Shown here: piece after piece, positions 1-6,878 of the stretch
How the letters are laid out: each line of letters opens with the position of its first letter
Numbering within the stretch: position 1 is the first letter of the stretch
NCBI GenBank assembly: GCA_910586095.1
Contig: CAJUHQ010000093.1
Span: 1 to 13,745, forward strand
Direction: 5' to 3'
DNA: 13,745 bases
Source of the DNA: an uncultured Lachnospiraceae bacterium
Lineage (GTDB): Bacteria; Bacillota; Clostridia; Lachnospirales; Lachnospiraceae
The notes under the pieces: generated by a model
The model's database searches: none
What the model saw: only the letters and a program-made list of their open reading frames with translations
What the model was told of the DNA's origin: nothing
Translations under genes and position numbers: made by a program

Positions 1-62
1 TTATTCAAGTGCGCCAATTTATGGTTTTCCTCTACTTTCTTTCACACTAAATCTCATTTTTT

Positions 63-143
63 CACACTAATCCCCATGCCGCCTTTGGCGGCTCAAATAG
101 AAACGAAAACTGCTACAGGCAGTTAGAAGTACTTCTCACACTA
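63..143 (+). repeat. Interspersed palindromic repeat, copy A
   Basis: This copy starts with CACACTAATCCCCAT, continues with a G/C hairpin (GCCGCC-TTT-GGCGGC, 78-92) and TCAAAT. It ends with a core made of a small hairpin (CTGCTACAGGCAG, 110-122), the perfect palindrome AGAAGTACTTCT (125-136) and CACACTA (137-143). An extra CACACTAA lies just to the left at 44-51. The core recurs at 950-980, 1307-1344, 1360-1393 and 3693-3726, always in the same orientation. No coding capacity is evident; it resembles a REP or MITE-like non-coding element. Confidence 0.75.
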
Positions 144-163
144 AAATCTTTTTCGTAATAAAC

Positions 164-192
164 TTGATTACGTTTACAATATTTATTATAGT
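164..192 (+). promoter_or_regulatory. Probable sigma-A promoter of the GNAT gene
   Basis: TTGATT (164-169) is separated by 17 bases from TATAGT (187-192). It sits about 75 bases before the acetyltransferase start and just downstream of repeat copy A, so the repeat itself is not expected in the transcript. Confidence 0.55.
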
Positions 193-269
193 ATATAGAA
201 GAAAGCTTGGCTATTTCTTTTTGTACTTTTGTCAAAAACAAAACACAATTTAACAATAGGGGGAGAGAA

Positions 270-752
270 ATGTTACGAATTGAAAAAGTGACTGGAAAGA
301 ATGTCTGGGATCTTTTGCGCTTAAGTGTAAAAGAAGAACAAAAAAGTTTTGTTGCCAGCAATCAGACAAGTATCATTGAAGCGTATACAACAATTACAGG
401 GGGTGGATATGCATTTCCGTTTGGCATTTATGATGATACGATAGCAGTAGGGTTTTTTATGGTTGGTTATGATACAGATGATTATTGGGAAAATCCTCCT
501 AAGATTGCTAAAAACAACTATAATCTCTGGCGTTTGATGATTGATCGACACTATCAGCATAGAGGTTATGGTAGAAGCGCTGTGAGCAGTGCATTAGATT
601 TTATAAAGACAATGCCCTGTGGAAAGGCAGAATATTGCTGGCTGTCTTATGAACCAGAGAACATTGTTGCCAAAGAATTGTACCATTCTTTTGGATTCTA
701 TGAAACAGGAGAAAAGGATGGAGAAGAAATAATTGCAGTATTAAAATTATAA
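270..752 (+). CDS. GNAT-family N-acetyltransferase (BltD/PaiA-like)
   Basis: A 160-residue protein with the GNAT fold, expected to transfer acetyl from acetyl-CoA to an amine in the cytoplasm. The acetyl-CoA pyrophosphate loop is visible as QHRGYG (residues 96-101), preceded by the beta strand LWRLMID and followed by helix SAVSSALDFI. The C-terminal ELYHSFGFYETGE segment is the usual GNAT motif B region. The arrangement recalls polyamine acetyltransferases such as Bacillus BltD, but the substrate cannot be read from sequence. The start at 270 was chosen because AGGGGGAG (258-265) lies just before it; the in-frame ATG at 207 has no good ribosome binding site and would add 21 residues not typical of the family. 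It is monocistronic, with its own promoter and a 3' stem-loop. Confidence 0.9.
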   Translation: MLRIEKVTGKNVWDLLRLSVKEEQKSFVASNQTSIIEAYTTITGGGYAFPFGIYDDTIAVGFFMVGYDTDDYWENPPKIAKNNYNLWRLMIDRHYQHRGYGRSAVSSALDFIKTMPCGKAEYCWLSYEPENIVAKELYHSFGFYETGEKDGEEIIAVLKL

Positions 753-753
753 A

Positions 754-791
754 ACAAGGGGATACTTTAGTACATTAAAGTATCCCCTTGT
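754..791. terminator. 16-bp stem-loop after the GNAT gene
   Basis: A perfect 16-bp stem (754-769 with 776-791, six-base loop) begins two bases after the acetyltransferase stop codon. On the + strand it is followed by CACACTT rather than a T-run. On the - strand it is followed by TTTTATAATTTT. The U-tract therefore favours termination of leftward transcripts, although the position suggests it also closes the GNAT unit. Confidence 0.65.
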
Positions 792-902
792 CACACTTCA
801 GTATCTAGTCTATCAAATTTTTAAATATAAGTCTAGTATTTTTTATATGATTTCGTTACAATGATTTACAGTTCAATTTAATCATCCATATCGCAACCTT
901 GC

Positions 903-1044
903 TGAGACTTAGAGATTCTCTGCGAAACAGTCTTTGCTGTGAGCAGAAACTGCCATAGGCAGCTAGAAACTCTTCTCACAGCGTGAGACTTAGAGATTCT
1001 CTGCGAAACAGCCTTTGCTGTTCTCACGCTTAATTCCCATACAA
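903..1044 (+). repeat. Interspersed palindromic repeat, copy B, with an internal direct repeat
   Basis: Two near-identical 37-base segments (903-939 and 984-1020, one T/C difference) flank a variant core: CTGCCATAGGCAG at 950-962 followed by CTAGAAACTCTTCTCACA. The second segment is enclosed by GCGTGAG (981-987) and CTCACGC (1023-1029), which pair perfectly. Inside are smaller hairpins (AGAG/CTCT and CAG/CTG). The right end TTAATTCCCAT matches the CACTAANNCCCAT end of the other copies. This lies in the 753-1538 gene-free stretch; between 1045 and 1238 I see no other feature. Confidence 0.7.
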
Positions 1045-1238
1045 TATGTGAACTATATGTGTGTTTCATATGATACATACACATTGTAAAGGCACAAATT
1101 TATATCACAAACAAAGTGATTTAGATAGTAGTGTTTATGAATGAGTAAGATTGAACTATAAGTAAGTAGCATCTGTTTAGTACAGCAACCCCAACATGCA
1201 ACCCCACAAGCTTTTAGGGAAGTACATGTACAAATTCG

Positions 1239-1438
1239 TTCTCACTCTAATCTCTATGATAAAACTTAGTACTTCTCCGTGAAGCAGTTCTTGTTGCAAA
1301 TGAAAACGGTCACAGGCAATTAGAAGTACTTTCCATGGTGCGAGACATAGAGTTTCTAACTGCCACAGGCAGTTGGAAACTCTTCTCACACTAACACCCA
1401 TCTGCTCATCTTAGCAGGCACTCAAATTAAGATGGGTG
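1239..1438 (+). repeat. Interspersed palindromic repeat, tandem copies C1 and C2
   Basis: The segment starts with TTCTCACTCTAATCTCTAT, a degenerate form of the repeat end. It holds a diverged core at 1307-1344 (CACAGGCAATTAGAAGTACTT) and a good core at 1360-1393 (CTGCCACAGGCAG then TTGGAAACTCTTCTCACACTA). It ends with CACCCATCT (1395-1403), which pairs perfectly with AGATGGGTG (1430-1438) around an inner CTGCT/AGCAG hairpin. The ACTCAAAT between these arms matches TCAAAT in copy A, so a variable hairpin is framed by conserved flanks. Confidence 0.7.
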
Positions 1439-1476
1439 AAATTATATAGTTTGAATTAAAGGAGTGGGATTGAGTA

Positions 1477-1516
1477 AGGAACTATACAAGTTGGTTTGGT
1501 AATTTTTATAGTTCCT
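1477..1516. promoter_or_regulatory. Inverted repeat before the helD-like gene
   Basis: AGGAACTATA (1477-1486) pairs perfectly with TATAGTTCCT (1507-1516) around a 20-base loop. The right arm ends four bases before the ribosome binding region AGGTAAGGTG (1521-1530). It could be an operator or an mRNA stem-loop next to the translation start. I found no clear -35/-10 pair for this gene nearby. Confidence 0.4.
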
Positions 1517-1538
1517 AGAAAGGTAAGGTGAATTAAGT

Positions 1539-3605
1539 ATGGCAGGACAGAATCAGAAAAAGGACAGGGAATGGAAGGAGGAGAAACGACATCTAGAGGA
1601 GTGTAAGACACTAATTAACTCAAATATTGCAGAGTATGAAAAGCAGTTTGCACAGCGGCACAGACAGACAAAAGCGCTTTTTGATGAAGTGCAAAGTGGT
1701 AATGTGGAATTGTACGATCAGATGATGGCATCAAAAAGTTTAGAGGAACATAGTTATAACCAGTTGATGAAAAATCAAGCTGCTCTTGAAAAACCATATT
1801 TTGGAAGGATTGACTACAGAAATCTTGATGAAAAATTGTTTGAGTCTGTCTATATTGGCAAGCATGGTGTACTGCGTGACAAGATTAATATTGCAGTGGT
1901 GGACTGGCGTGCACCAATTTCTACAGTATATTATGAGAATGAGTTAGGAAAAGGAACATACAGTATACCAGACAGCACGACAGATGAAAAAGATAGAGAG
2001 TACAAGATTGATTTGAGTCTGAAGCGAACGTATGATATTGAAAAAGGCACATTACAAGGATTTTATGACAGTGATGTGGCGGCTAACGATGAACTTCTAG
2101 TAAAATATTTGAGTAAAAATAGAGATGCGGTTCTCGGAGATATTATCGCTACGATACAGAAGGAACAAAACGAAATTATTAGAGAAAGTCCGTTCCACAA
2201 TATTATAGTACAAGGGGTGGCAGGCAGTGGTAAAACCACTGTAGCGATGCATCGTATTTCTTATATTATGTACAATTATAAAGAACGATTTACATCAAAT
2301 GAGTTTTGTATTGTTGGTGGAAGTGATATCCTAATCGATTATATTACTGGTGGACTTCCAGAGCTGGATGTGTATGACATTAAGCATATGCGTATGGATG
2401 AATTATTGACATATTTGCTCAAAAGTGAATGGAAGAAAAAGTTCAAATTAGTCGCTGTGTCACCCAAACAGGCATGGAAAAGTAAAATGCTTTTTGCTAC
2501 AGAGTTAGAGGCCCATTTGCAGAGACTGCGTAATTATATTCTTAGAAACTGTGTAGTTTGTGATGATGATATTGGAATGTTGCTTTCTCAGAAAAACAAT
2601 GAGAATTTTATCAAGGATAATCCTGATTTTTCTATTAATAAGCTTTTGATAACACTCGATGAACGACTTCGCGCACGTATCAAGACACAGTGTGTAGGGC
2701 GTGAGGAAATTGGCCTTTATAAAGAAAAGATAGCACAGTACAAGAATTATTTTACAAGTCATTGTTATAAGGGAACTGTGGTGAAGTTATATGTAGATTT
2801 TCTGGATGTATACGGAAAAATCTATTATATTGACACCTCTTTGGTGATAGAACGAGTACAAAATGGCATTTTTGATGTATATGATGTAGCTGCAATGTTG
2901 CTTATATATTACCGAGCTTTACAAAAGAAACCCGATGAGGAATTTGGACAAATTTTTATTGATGAGGCACAGGATTTTGGCCCAGTTGTATATTATGTAT
3001 TGCGAACCGTGTTGCCACAATGCTATTTTACAATTATGGGAGATGTGTCCCAGAATGTGAACTATGAGTGTGGCATGAATGTGTGGCATGATATGAGACA
3101 AAAAATATTTTGTAATAGTACTGACCAGTTTCGCGTCCTAGCAAAAAGTTATAGAAATACTATTGAGATTTCTGAGTTTGCAGGAAAGATTTTAAGTAGT
3201 GCGTCGAGAGGTGCTTATCAGATAGAACCCGTTATTAGGCACGGGGAACCTGTACAGTTTATAGATAGCATATCAGTGGAGGAGGCTATAGGTATTTGTG
3301 CAGAAATTCTTGTAAAGATGAAAGAAAAAGGATATGAAACGATGGCAATCATATGCTTTTCTGACAGAGAACAGGAAGAAATCACCAAGCGGCTTAGCAG
3401 ACAAATTGTGCTGACAGATACAAAAGACAGTGGATTTAGCAAAGGTGTAATGATTTTGACAGTACCACAAACAAAGGGGCTTGAGTTTGATTGTGTGTTG
3501 TTGTGGAAACCAGATATGAAAGGATATAAGGATAATCCAAAACTTGCAAAGTTGCTTTATGTGGCAGCTACGCGGGCGTTACATGAACTTTTTGTTATTC
3601 ACTAA
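1539..3605 (+). CDS. helD: HelD-like UvrD/Rep-family helicase (RNA polymerase-associated ATPase)
   Basis: A 688-residue superfamily 1 helicase-like ATPase. The N-terminal charged helical region (about residues 5-45) fits the coiled coil that HelD inserts into the RNA polymerase secondary channel. Then come Walker A GVAGSGKTT (226-234), DEAQD (475-479, motif II), GDVSQ (501-505, motif III), SYRN (537-540, motif IV), TVPQTKGLEFD (641-651, motif V) and LYVAATRAL (673-681, motif VI). HelD proteins of Gram-positive bacteria release stalled or resting RNA polymerase from DNA using ATP; that role is inferred from family. The protein is shorter than B. subtilis HelD (about 770 residues) and ends seven residues after motif VI. 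Its stop codon lies in a repeat copy, so the extreme C-terminus may have been trimmed. AGGTAAGGTG precedes the ATG at a normal distance. The gene stands alone. Confidence 0.88.
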   Translation: MAGQNQKKDREWKEEKRHLEECKTLINSNIAEYEKQFAQRHRQTKALFDEVQSGNVELYDQMMASKSLEEHSYNQLMKNQAALEKPYFGRIDYRNLDEKLFESVYIGKHGVLRDKINIAVVDWRAPISTVYYENELGKGTYSIPDSTTDEKDREYKIDLSLKRTYDIEKGTLQGFYDSDVAANDELLVKYLSKNRDAVLGDIIATIQKEQNEIIRESPFHNIIVQGVAGSGKTTVAMHRISYIMYNYKERFTSNEFCIVGGSDILIDYITGGLPELDVYDIKHMRMDELLTYLLKSEWKKKFKLVAVSPKQAWKSKMLFATELEAHLQRLRNYILRNCVVCDDDIGMLLSQKNNENFIKDNPDFSINKLLITLDERLRARIKTQCVGREEIGLYKEKIAQYKNYFTSHCYKGTVVKLYVDFLDVYGKIYYIDTSLVIERVQNGIFDVYDVAAMLLIYYRALQKKPDEEFGQIFIDEAQDFGPVVYYVLRTVLPQCYFTIMGDVSQNVNYECGMNVWHDMRQKIFCNSTDQFRVLAKSYRNTIEISEFAGKILSSASRGAYQIEPVIRHGEPVQFIDSISVEEAIGICAEILVKMKEKGYETMAIICFSDREQEEITKRLSRQIVLTDTKDSGFSKGVMILTVPQTKGLEFDCVLLWKPDMKGYKDNPKLAKLLYVAATRALHELFVIH

Positions 3606-3726
3606 TGCCCATGTAATGCCTGTTTTTGGCGTTTTTCGGTGTGAAAAAAGTCTGCTATGTAGACAAAGTCTGCTATGCAGACTTAGCAGAAACAGCCACA
3701 GGCAGTTAGAAGTACTTCTCACACTA
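3600..3726 (+). repeat. Interspersed palindromic repeat, copy D, overlapping the helD-like stop
   Basis: The left end CACTAATGCCCATG (3600-3613) matches CACTAATCCCCATG of copy A at 13 of 14 positions and includes the TAA stop of the preceding gene. The middle holds two tandem 15-base hairpins with an 18-base period (GTCTGCTATGTAGAC, 3650-3664, and GTCTGCTATGCAGAC, 3668-3682). The right end is the best-preserved core (3693-3726), with the palindrome AGAAGTACTTCT at 3708-3719. Confidence 0.75.
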
Positions 3727-3765
3727 TATTCGTAGTTTTGAGGACTTTCATAATTGATGGCAGGC

Positions 3766-3794
3766 TTTACATTATAGGTAGGCTCTGTTATAAT
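3766..3794 (+). promoter_or_regulatory. Strong sigma-A promoter of tldD-tldE-aroA
   Basis: TTTACA (3766-3771), a 17-base spacer and a perfect TATAAT (3789-3794). The predicted transcript start near 3801 leaves a leader of about 170 bases before the tldD start, long enough for regulation in the leader. Confidence 0.75.
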
Positions 3795-3819
3795 ACAGAT
3801 AGTAAAAGAAGAGTAAAAT

Positions 3820-3879
3820 ATGTCTTTTGCAGGTTACATAGAGATGTTTTCAATAAAATCTTTATGGATGTTTTTATAG
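3820..3879 (+). CDS. Possible leader peptide ORF, 19 codons, aromatic-rich
   Basis: An ATG about 19 bases after the predicted transcript start opens a 19-residue frame, MSFAGYIEMFSIKSLWMFL, closed by TAG. A purine-rich AAAAGAAGAG (3803-3812) precedes it but is a weak ribosome binding site. Five of the 19 residues are aromatic (three Phe, one Tyr, one Trp), and the downstream operon contains aroA. This resembles an attenuation leader, but such short frames also arise by chance. Confidence 0.25.
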   Translation: MSFAGYIEMFSIKSLWMFL

Positions 3880-3902
3880 TATTATATAGAAAATAAAACT
3901 GT

Positions 3903-3970
3903 AATTGAGAGGTTTTAAAGCATACCATAAATGCTAGTGCCTCTCAATTTGCGAGTAGAAAGGGGTTTCT
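3903..3970 (+). promoter_or_regulatory. Leader stem-loop and sequestered ribosome binding site before tldD
   Basis: AATTGAGAGG (3903-3912) pairs perfectly with CCTCTCAATT (3940-3949), with an inner AGCAT/ATGCT stem (3919-3923 with 3931-3935). No T-run follows, so it is not a standard terminator. CCTCT of the right arm (3940-3944) could instead pair with AGGGG of the ribosome binding site (3961-3965), giving two mutually exclusive folds. A small AGAAA/TTTCT stem (3957-3961 with 3966-3970) also brackets that site. A translational switch is possible but unproven. Confidence 0.4.
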
Positions 3971-5401
3971 ATGAAGGTTCAGGAAAGTGTGTTTATCCAA
4001 AAAAAGAAGCCGCTGCTTGTCAAATTACTGGACAGGTTGCTAGAGTGCTATCCATATGTTTCTATTTTAGCGATGGATTCAAAGACACGCGATTTTATGG
4101 TTTCTAAAAGAAATATGAGAGTAGGAGAGAATGTACGTGGAACATCTAGAGGATTTGTTGCAAGAGTATCCGATGGAAAGTATTACACAGAGTATTCTTT
4201 TAATCAGGTGTCGGAGGAAATTTTAGATAAAATTTGCAATCGTATCAAGGAACTGGTAGAGTCATCAAACTGTGTTCTTCCTGAGGGACTCAAACAGCAA
4301 GAGTATCAAGTACCCTTAGAGGAGACGATGACTTTTACAGGTAGTACAGAGTATGAATTAGATCCTGAGGAAATGGGAGATGATGCGATTTTAGCACATC
4401 TAAATAATATAAAAGAAAAGGGATTAGCAGTCAGCGATCAAATTTTAGATTGTCAAGTAGCATGTAGTTATCAGAAGTATACAAAGTTGTTTTTATCAAA
4501 AGAAAAGACAATGGAACAGAGTGTGATGTGGATGTCAGGAGCCCTGTTTTTTAGTGCTGCGCGCGGGGAAGAGATCAAAGATTATTATATGCCATACTCT
4601 ACTTTAGGTGGCGCAGAAATGCTTGCCAAGATGGAGTTGGATGTGCGAACATGTGCAGAGGTGACACTAGAGTTATTAAAGAGTGCTCCTATGATTCCAG
4701 GAGAATATGACTGTGTTTGCACGCCAGATGTCACTGGTATGATTGTTCATGAAGCGTTTGGACATGGCGTGGAGATGGATATGTTTGTGAAAAAACGTGC
4801 ATTGGCGGAAGAATATATTGGAGAATATGTAGCGTCAAAGTTAGTTACTATGCATGATGGTGCGTCAGCAGCTTCGGAGGTGGCTACGTATTTCTTTGAT
4901 GATGAAGGAACAATGGCACATGATACGATCGTGATTGAAGAAGGAATCTTAAAACAAGGAATCAGTGATTTGCAATCGGCACTTGTCCTACAGACACAGC
5001 CTACTGGGAATGGAAGACGAGAAAGTTTTCGCAGGAAAGCTTACACTCGCATGACAAACACATTTTTTGAAGGTGGATCAGACACAGTGGAGGAAATGAT
5101 TGCGTCGATTGATTACGGATTTTTGCTGGAAAATCCGCGAAGTGGCATGGAAGACCCAAAAAACTGGGGAATTCAGTGTATGGTGAATATTGCGCGGGAA
5201 ATTCGTGATGGAAAACTGACAGGAAAAGTTTTTTCTCCTATTGTGCTTACAGGGTATGTTCCAGATTTGCTCAAATCGATTTCTATGATGTCAAAAGAAG
5301 TAGTTTTGTGTGGTAGTGGTATGTGTGGAAAAGGGTATAAGGAATGGGTGAAAGTATCAGACGGTGGTCCTTATATCAAAGCGAAGATTCGACTAGGATA
5401 A
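3971..5401 (+). CDS. tldD: TldD, zinc metallopeptidase subunit
   Basis: A 476-residue protein of the TldD/PmbA family. In characterised bacteria TldD and TldE form a cytoplasmic heterodimer that threads and cleaves unfolded peptides, with roles in leader removal from some modified peptides and in degrading CcdA. The catalytic zinc signature HExxxH is intact as H260-E-A-F-G-H265, inside the segment TGMIVHEAFGHGVEMD. The conserved tail is present, with CGSGMCGKGY and DGGPY near the end. A strong ribosome binding site (AAAGGGG) precedes the ATG by five bases. It is followed after 133 bases by the partner subunit and then by aroA, all on the + strand with no obvious terminator between them. The natural substrate here is unknown; no peptide precursor gene is visible in the window. 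Confidence 0.92.
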   Translation: MKVQESVFIQKKKPLLVKLLDRLLECYPYVSILAMDSKTRDFMVSKRNMRVGENVRGTSRGFVARVSDGKYYTEYSFNQVSEEILDKICNRIKELVESSNCVLPEGLKQQEYQVPLEETMTFTGSTEYELDPEEMGDDAILAHLNNIKEKGLAVSDQILDCQVACSYQKYTKLFLSKEKTMEQSVMWMSGALFFSAARGEEIKDYYMPYSTLGGAEMLAKMELDVRTCAEVTLELLKSAPMIPGEYDCVCTPDVTGMIVHEAFGHGVEMDMFVKKRALAEEYIGEYVASKLVTMHDGASAASEVATYFFDDEGTMAHDTIVIEEGILKQGISDLQSALVLQTQPTGNGRRESFRRKAYTRMTNTFFEGGSDTVEEMIASIDYGFLLENPRSGMEDPKNWGIQCMVNIAREIRDGKLTGKVFSPIVLTGYVPDLLKSISMMSKEVVLCGSGMCGKGYKEWVKVSDGGPYIKAKIRLG

Positions 5402-5534
5402 ATTAGGAATGAAAAATTTTTACTCTGAAGTTTGTATCTGCGGTACAATTACAAATTTAGGAAGCGTAAGAATAAAAGAAATTATATAAGGTTGGCTGAA
5501 AAGAAAAATAATTTTTGGAAAGGTGGGAGCAATT

Positions 5535-6815
5535 TTGATTGAACAGATTAAGGATGTGTTAGGATCTCTTGGCATTGAGTTATATTGCATTGTCGAGAGT
5601 GTGCAAGAGTCAATAGAATGTTTCTTTATCAGGAAAAAGCTGGATTTGAAGAGAGGAACGGATTTGACAGATTATTCGGTAACTGTGTTTTGTCCTTTTG
5701 AGAAAGATGGACAAAAAATGTTAGGTTCCTCCGTTTTGAATTTGCATCCAGGAATGGAAGTAGAAGAGCTTAAGGAAGTGTTACAAAAAGCATACGAAGC
5801 AGCAGCGTTAGTCTGCAATCCATACTATGAACTAAACAAAGGAACAAAAGAAGAGGCCGTGTTGGCAGATAGTACGTTTGCAGGTAAAAGTCTAGAAGAA
5901 AATACAAAGCAGATGGTGGCGGCATTGTATGAAGCAGATGTCTTTGAGGACACATTTATCAATTCGGCGGAAATATTTGCAACACATACTGTACGTCATA
6001 TTGTTAATGCTTGTGCGGTAGATGTAAGTTATGAGACGTATCAGGTTTCTGGTGAATATGTAGTGCAATGTACGACTCCTCAGGATGTAGAAACATATCA
6101 TACATTTTCTTATCGTGACGCGAATGTGCAGACGCTACGCAAAGAGGTAGAGGAAGCGATCACGATAACGCGAGAGCGTGCAAAGGCACAAAATCCTCCC
6201 AAAGCAGGAGATTATACAATTTTGCTATCTGGAAAACATATCAATACGCTGCTGCGTTATTATGTCGAGCGATCTAAGACAGGCATGGTGTATCAGAAGT
6301 TTTCTAATTATGAGATCGATGCTTTGGTTCAAGGACAAGAGATTCAAAAAGATGCACTTACTATGTATCTAAAAGCAAAAGAACCTTATAGTGCGGAAGG
6401 AATTCCTATGAAGGATCGTCTATTACTACAAGATGGTACTTTAAAGACGCTTCATGGTGGGATTCGGTTTGCGTCTTATCTAGGAGTAGAACCTACAGGA
6501 GAATATTCTAGTATAGAGGTGATGGCTGGGAGTCAGACAGTAGAAGAGTTAAAGGCATCACCTTATCTTTATATTGCAAGTTTCTCGGATTTTCAGATGG
6601 ACGAGTTTTCGGGATATTTTGGTGGAGAAATTCGATTGGCATTTTTATATGATGGCAAGAGTGTGACGCCTGTGACGGGAGGTTCTATTAATGGCAGTAT
6701 TTTGGAGGCCCAAAAGCATATGACATTCTCAAAAGAACTGTATTGTTGTGAACAATATGAAGGGCCTTATATGGTTAGAATAGAAAATGTGGCAGTTGCT
6801 GGATTGCAGGAGTAA
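5535..6815 (+). CDS. tldE: TldE/PmbA-like partner of TldD
   Basis: A 426-residue TldD/PmbA-family protein without the HExxxH motif, as expected of the non-catalytic TldE/PmbA subunit. Family features include the late VTGGSINGSILEA segment (near the last 55 residues) and the terminal VRIENVAVAG strand. It should complete the substrate channel and help orient the peptide in the TldD site. I prefer a TTG start at 5535, because AGGTGGGAG (5521-5529) lies six bases before it. The longer reading from GTG at 5523 would start inside the ribosome binding site itself and adds four residues. The upstream 121-133 bases contain no clear promoter or terminator, so co-transcription with tldD is likely. aroA follows after 63 bases. 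Confidence 0.85.
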   Translation: MIEQIKDVLGSLGIELYCIVESVQESIECFFIRKKLDLKRGTDLTDYSVTVFCPFEKDGQKMLGSSVLNLHPGMEVEELKEVLQKAYEAAALVCNPYYELNKGTKEEAVLADSTFAGKSLEENTKQMVAALYEADVFEDTFINSAEIFATHTVRHIVNACAVDVSYETYQVSGEYVVQCTTPQDVETYHTFSYRDANVQTLRKEVEEAITITRERAKAQNPPKAGDYTILLSGKHINTLLRYYVERSKTGMVYQKFSNYEIDALVQGQEIQKDALTMYLKAKEPYSAEGIPMKDRLLLQDGTLKTLHGGIRFASYLGVEPTGEYSSIEVMAGSQTVEELKASPYLYIASFSDFQMDEFSGYFGGEIRLAFLYDGKSVTPVTGGSINGSILEAQKHMTFSKELYCCEQYEGPYMVRIENVAVAGLQE

Positions 6816-6878
6816 GTATTTGAAAGTGACACAAATAAGGAAATTGGTAAACAGTTTTTTGGAATAGGAGTTAGAAAA

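Noticed and set aside
207..269. Earlier ATG start for the acetyltransferase
   Set aside because: It has no good ribosome binding site and lies close to the predicted transcript start; AGGGGGAG serves the ATG at 270.
878..1401. Leftward ORFs of 68 and 74 codons (878-1084 and 1177-1401)
   Set aside because: Their translations share blocks such as VRRVS-CLWQ because both read through copies of the same palindromic repeat. They lack good ribosome binding sites.
903..1438. CRISPR array
   Set aside because: Repeat units differ in length and sequence, spacing is irregular, and no cas gene is present.
3801..3970. T-box or trp-type terminator attenuator in the tldD leader
   Set aside because: No T-box consensus (AGGGTGG type) and no U-run after the stem-loop, so only a translational or unknown mechanism is offered as a possibility.
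3971..6815. RiPP (microcin-like) biosynthesis cluster around TldD/TldE
   Set aside because: No precursor peptide, cyclodehydratase, radical SAM enzyme or exporter lies in the window.
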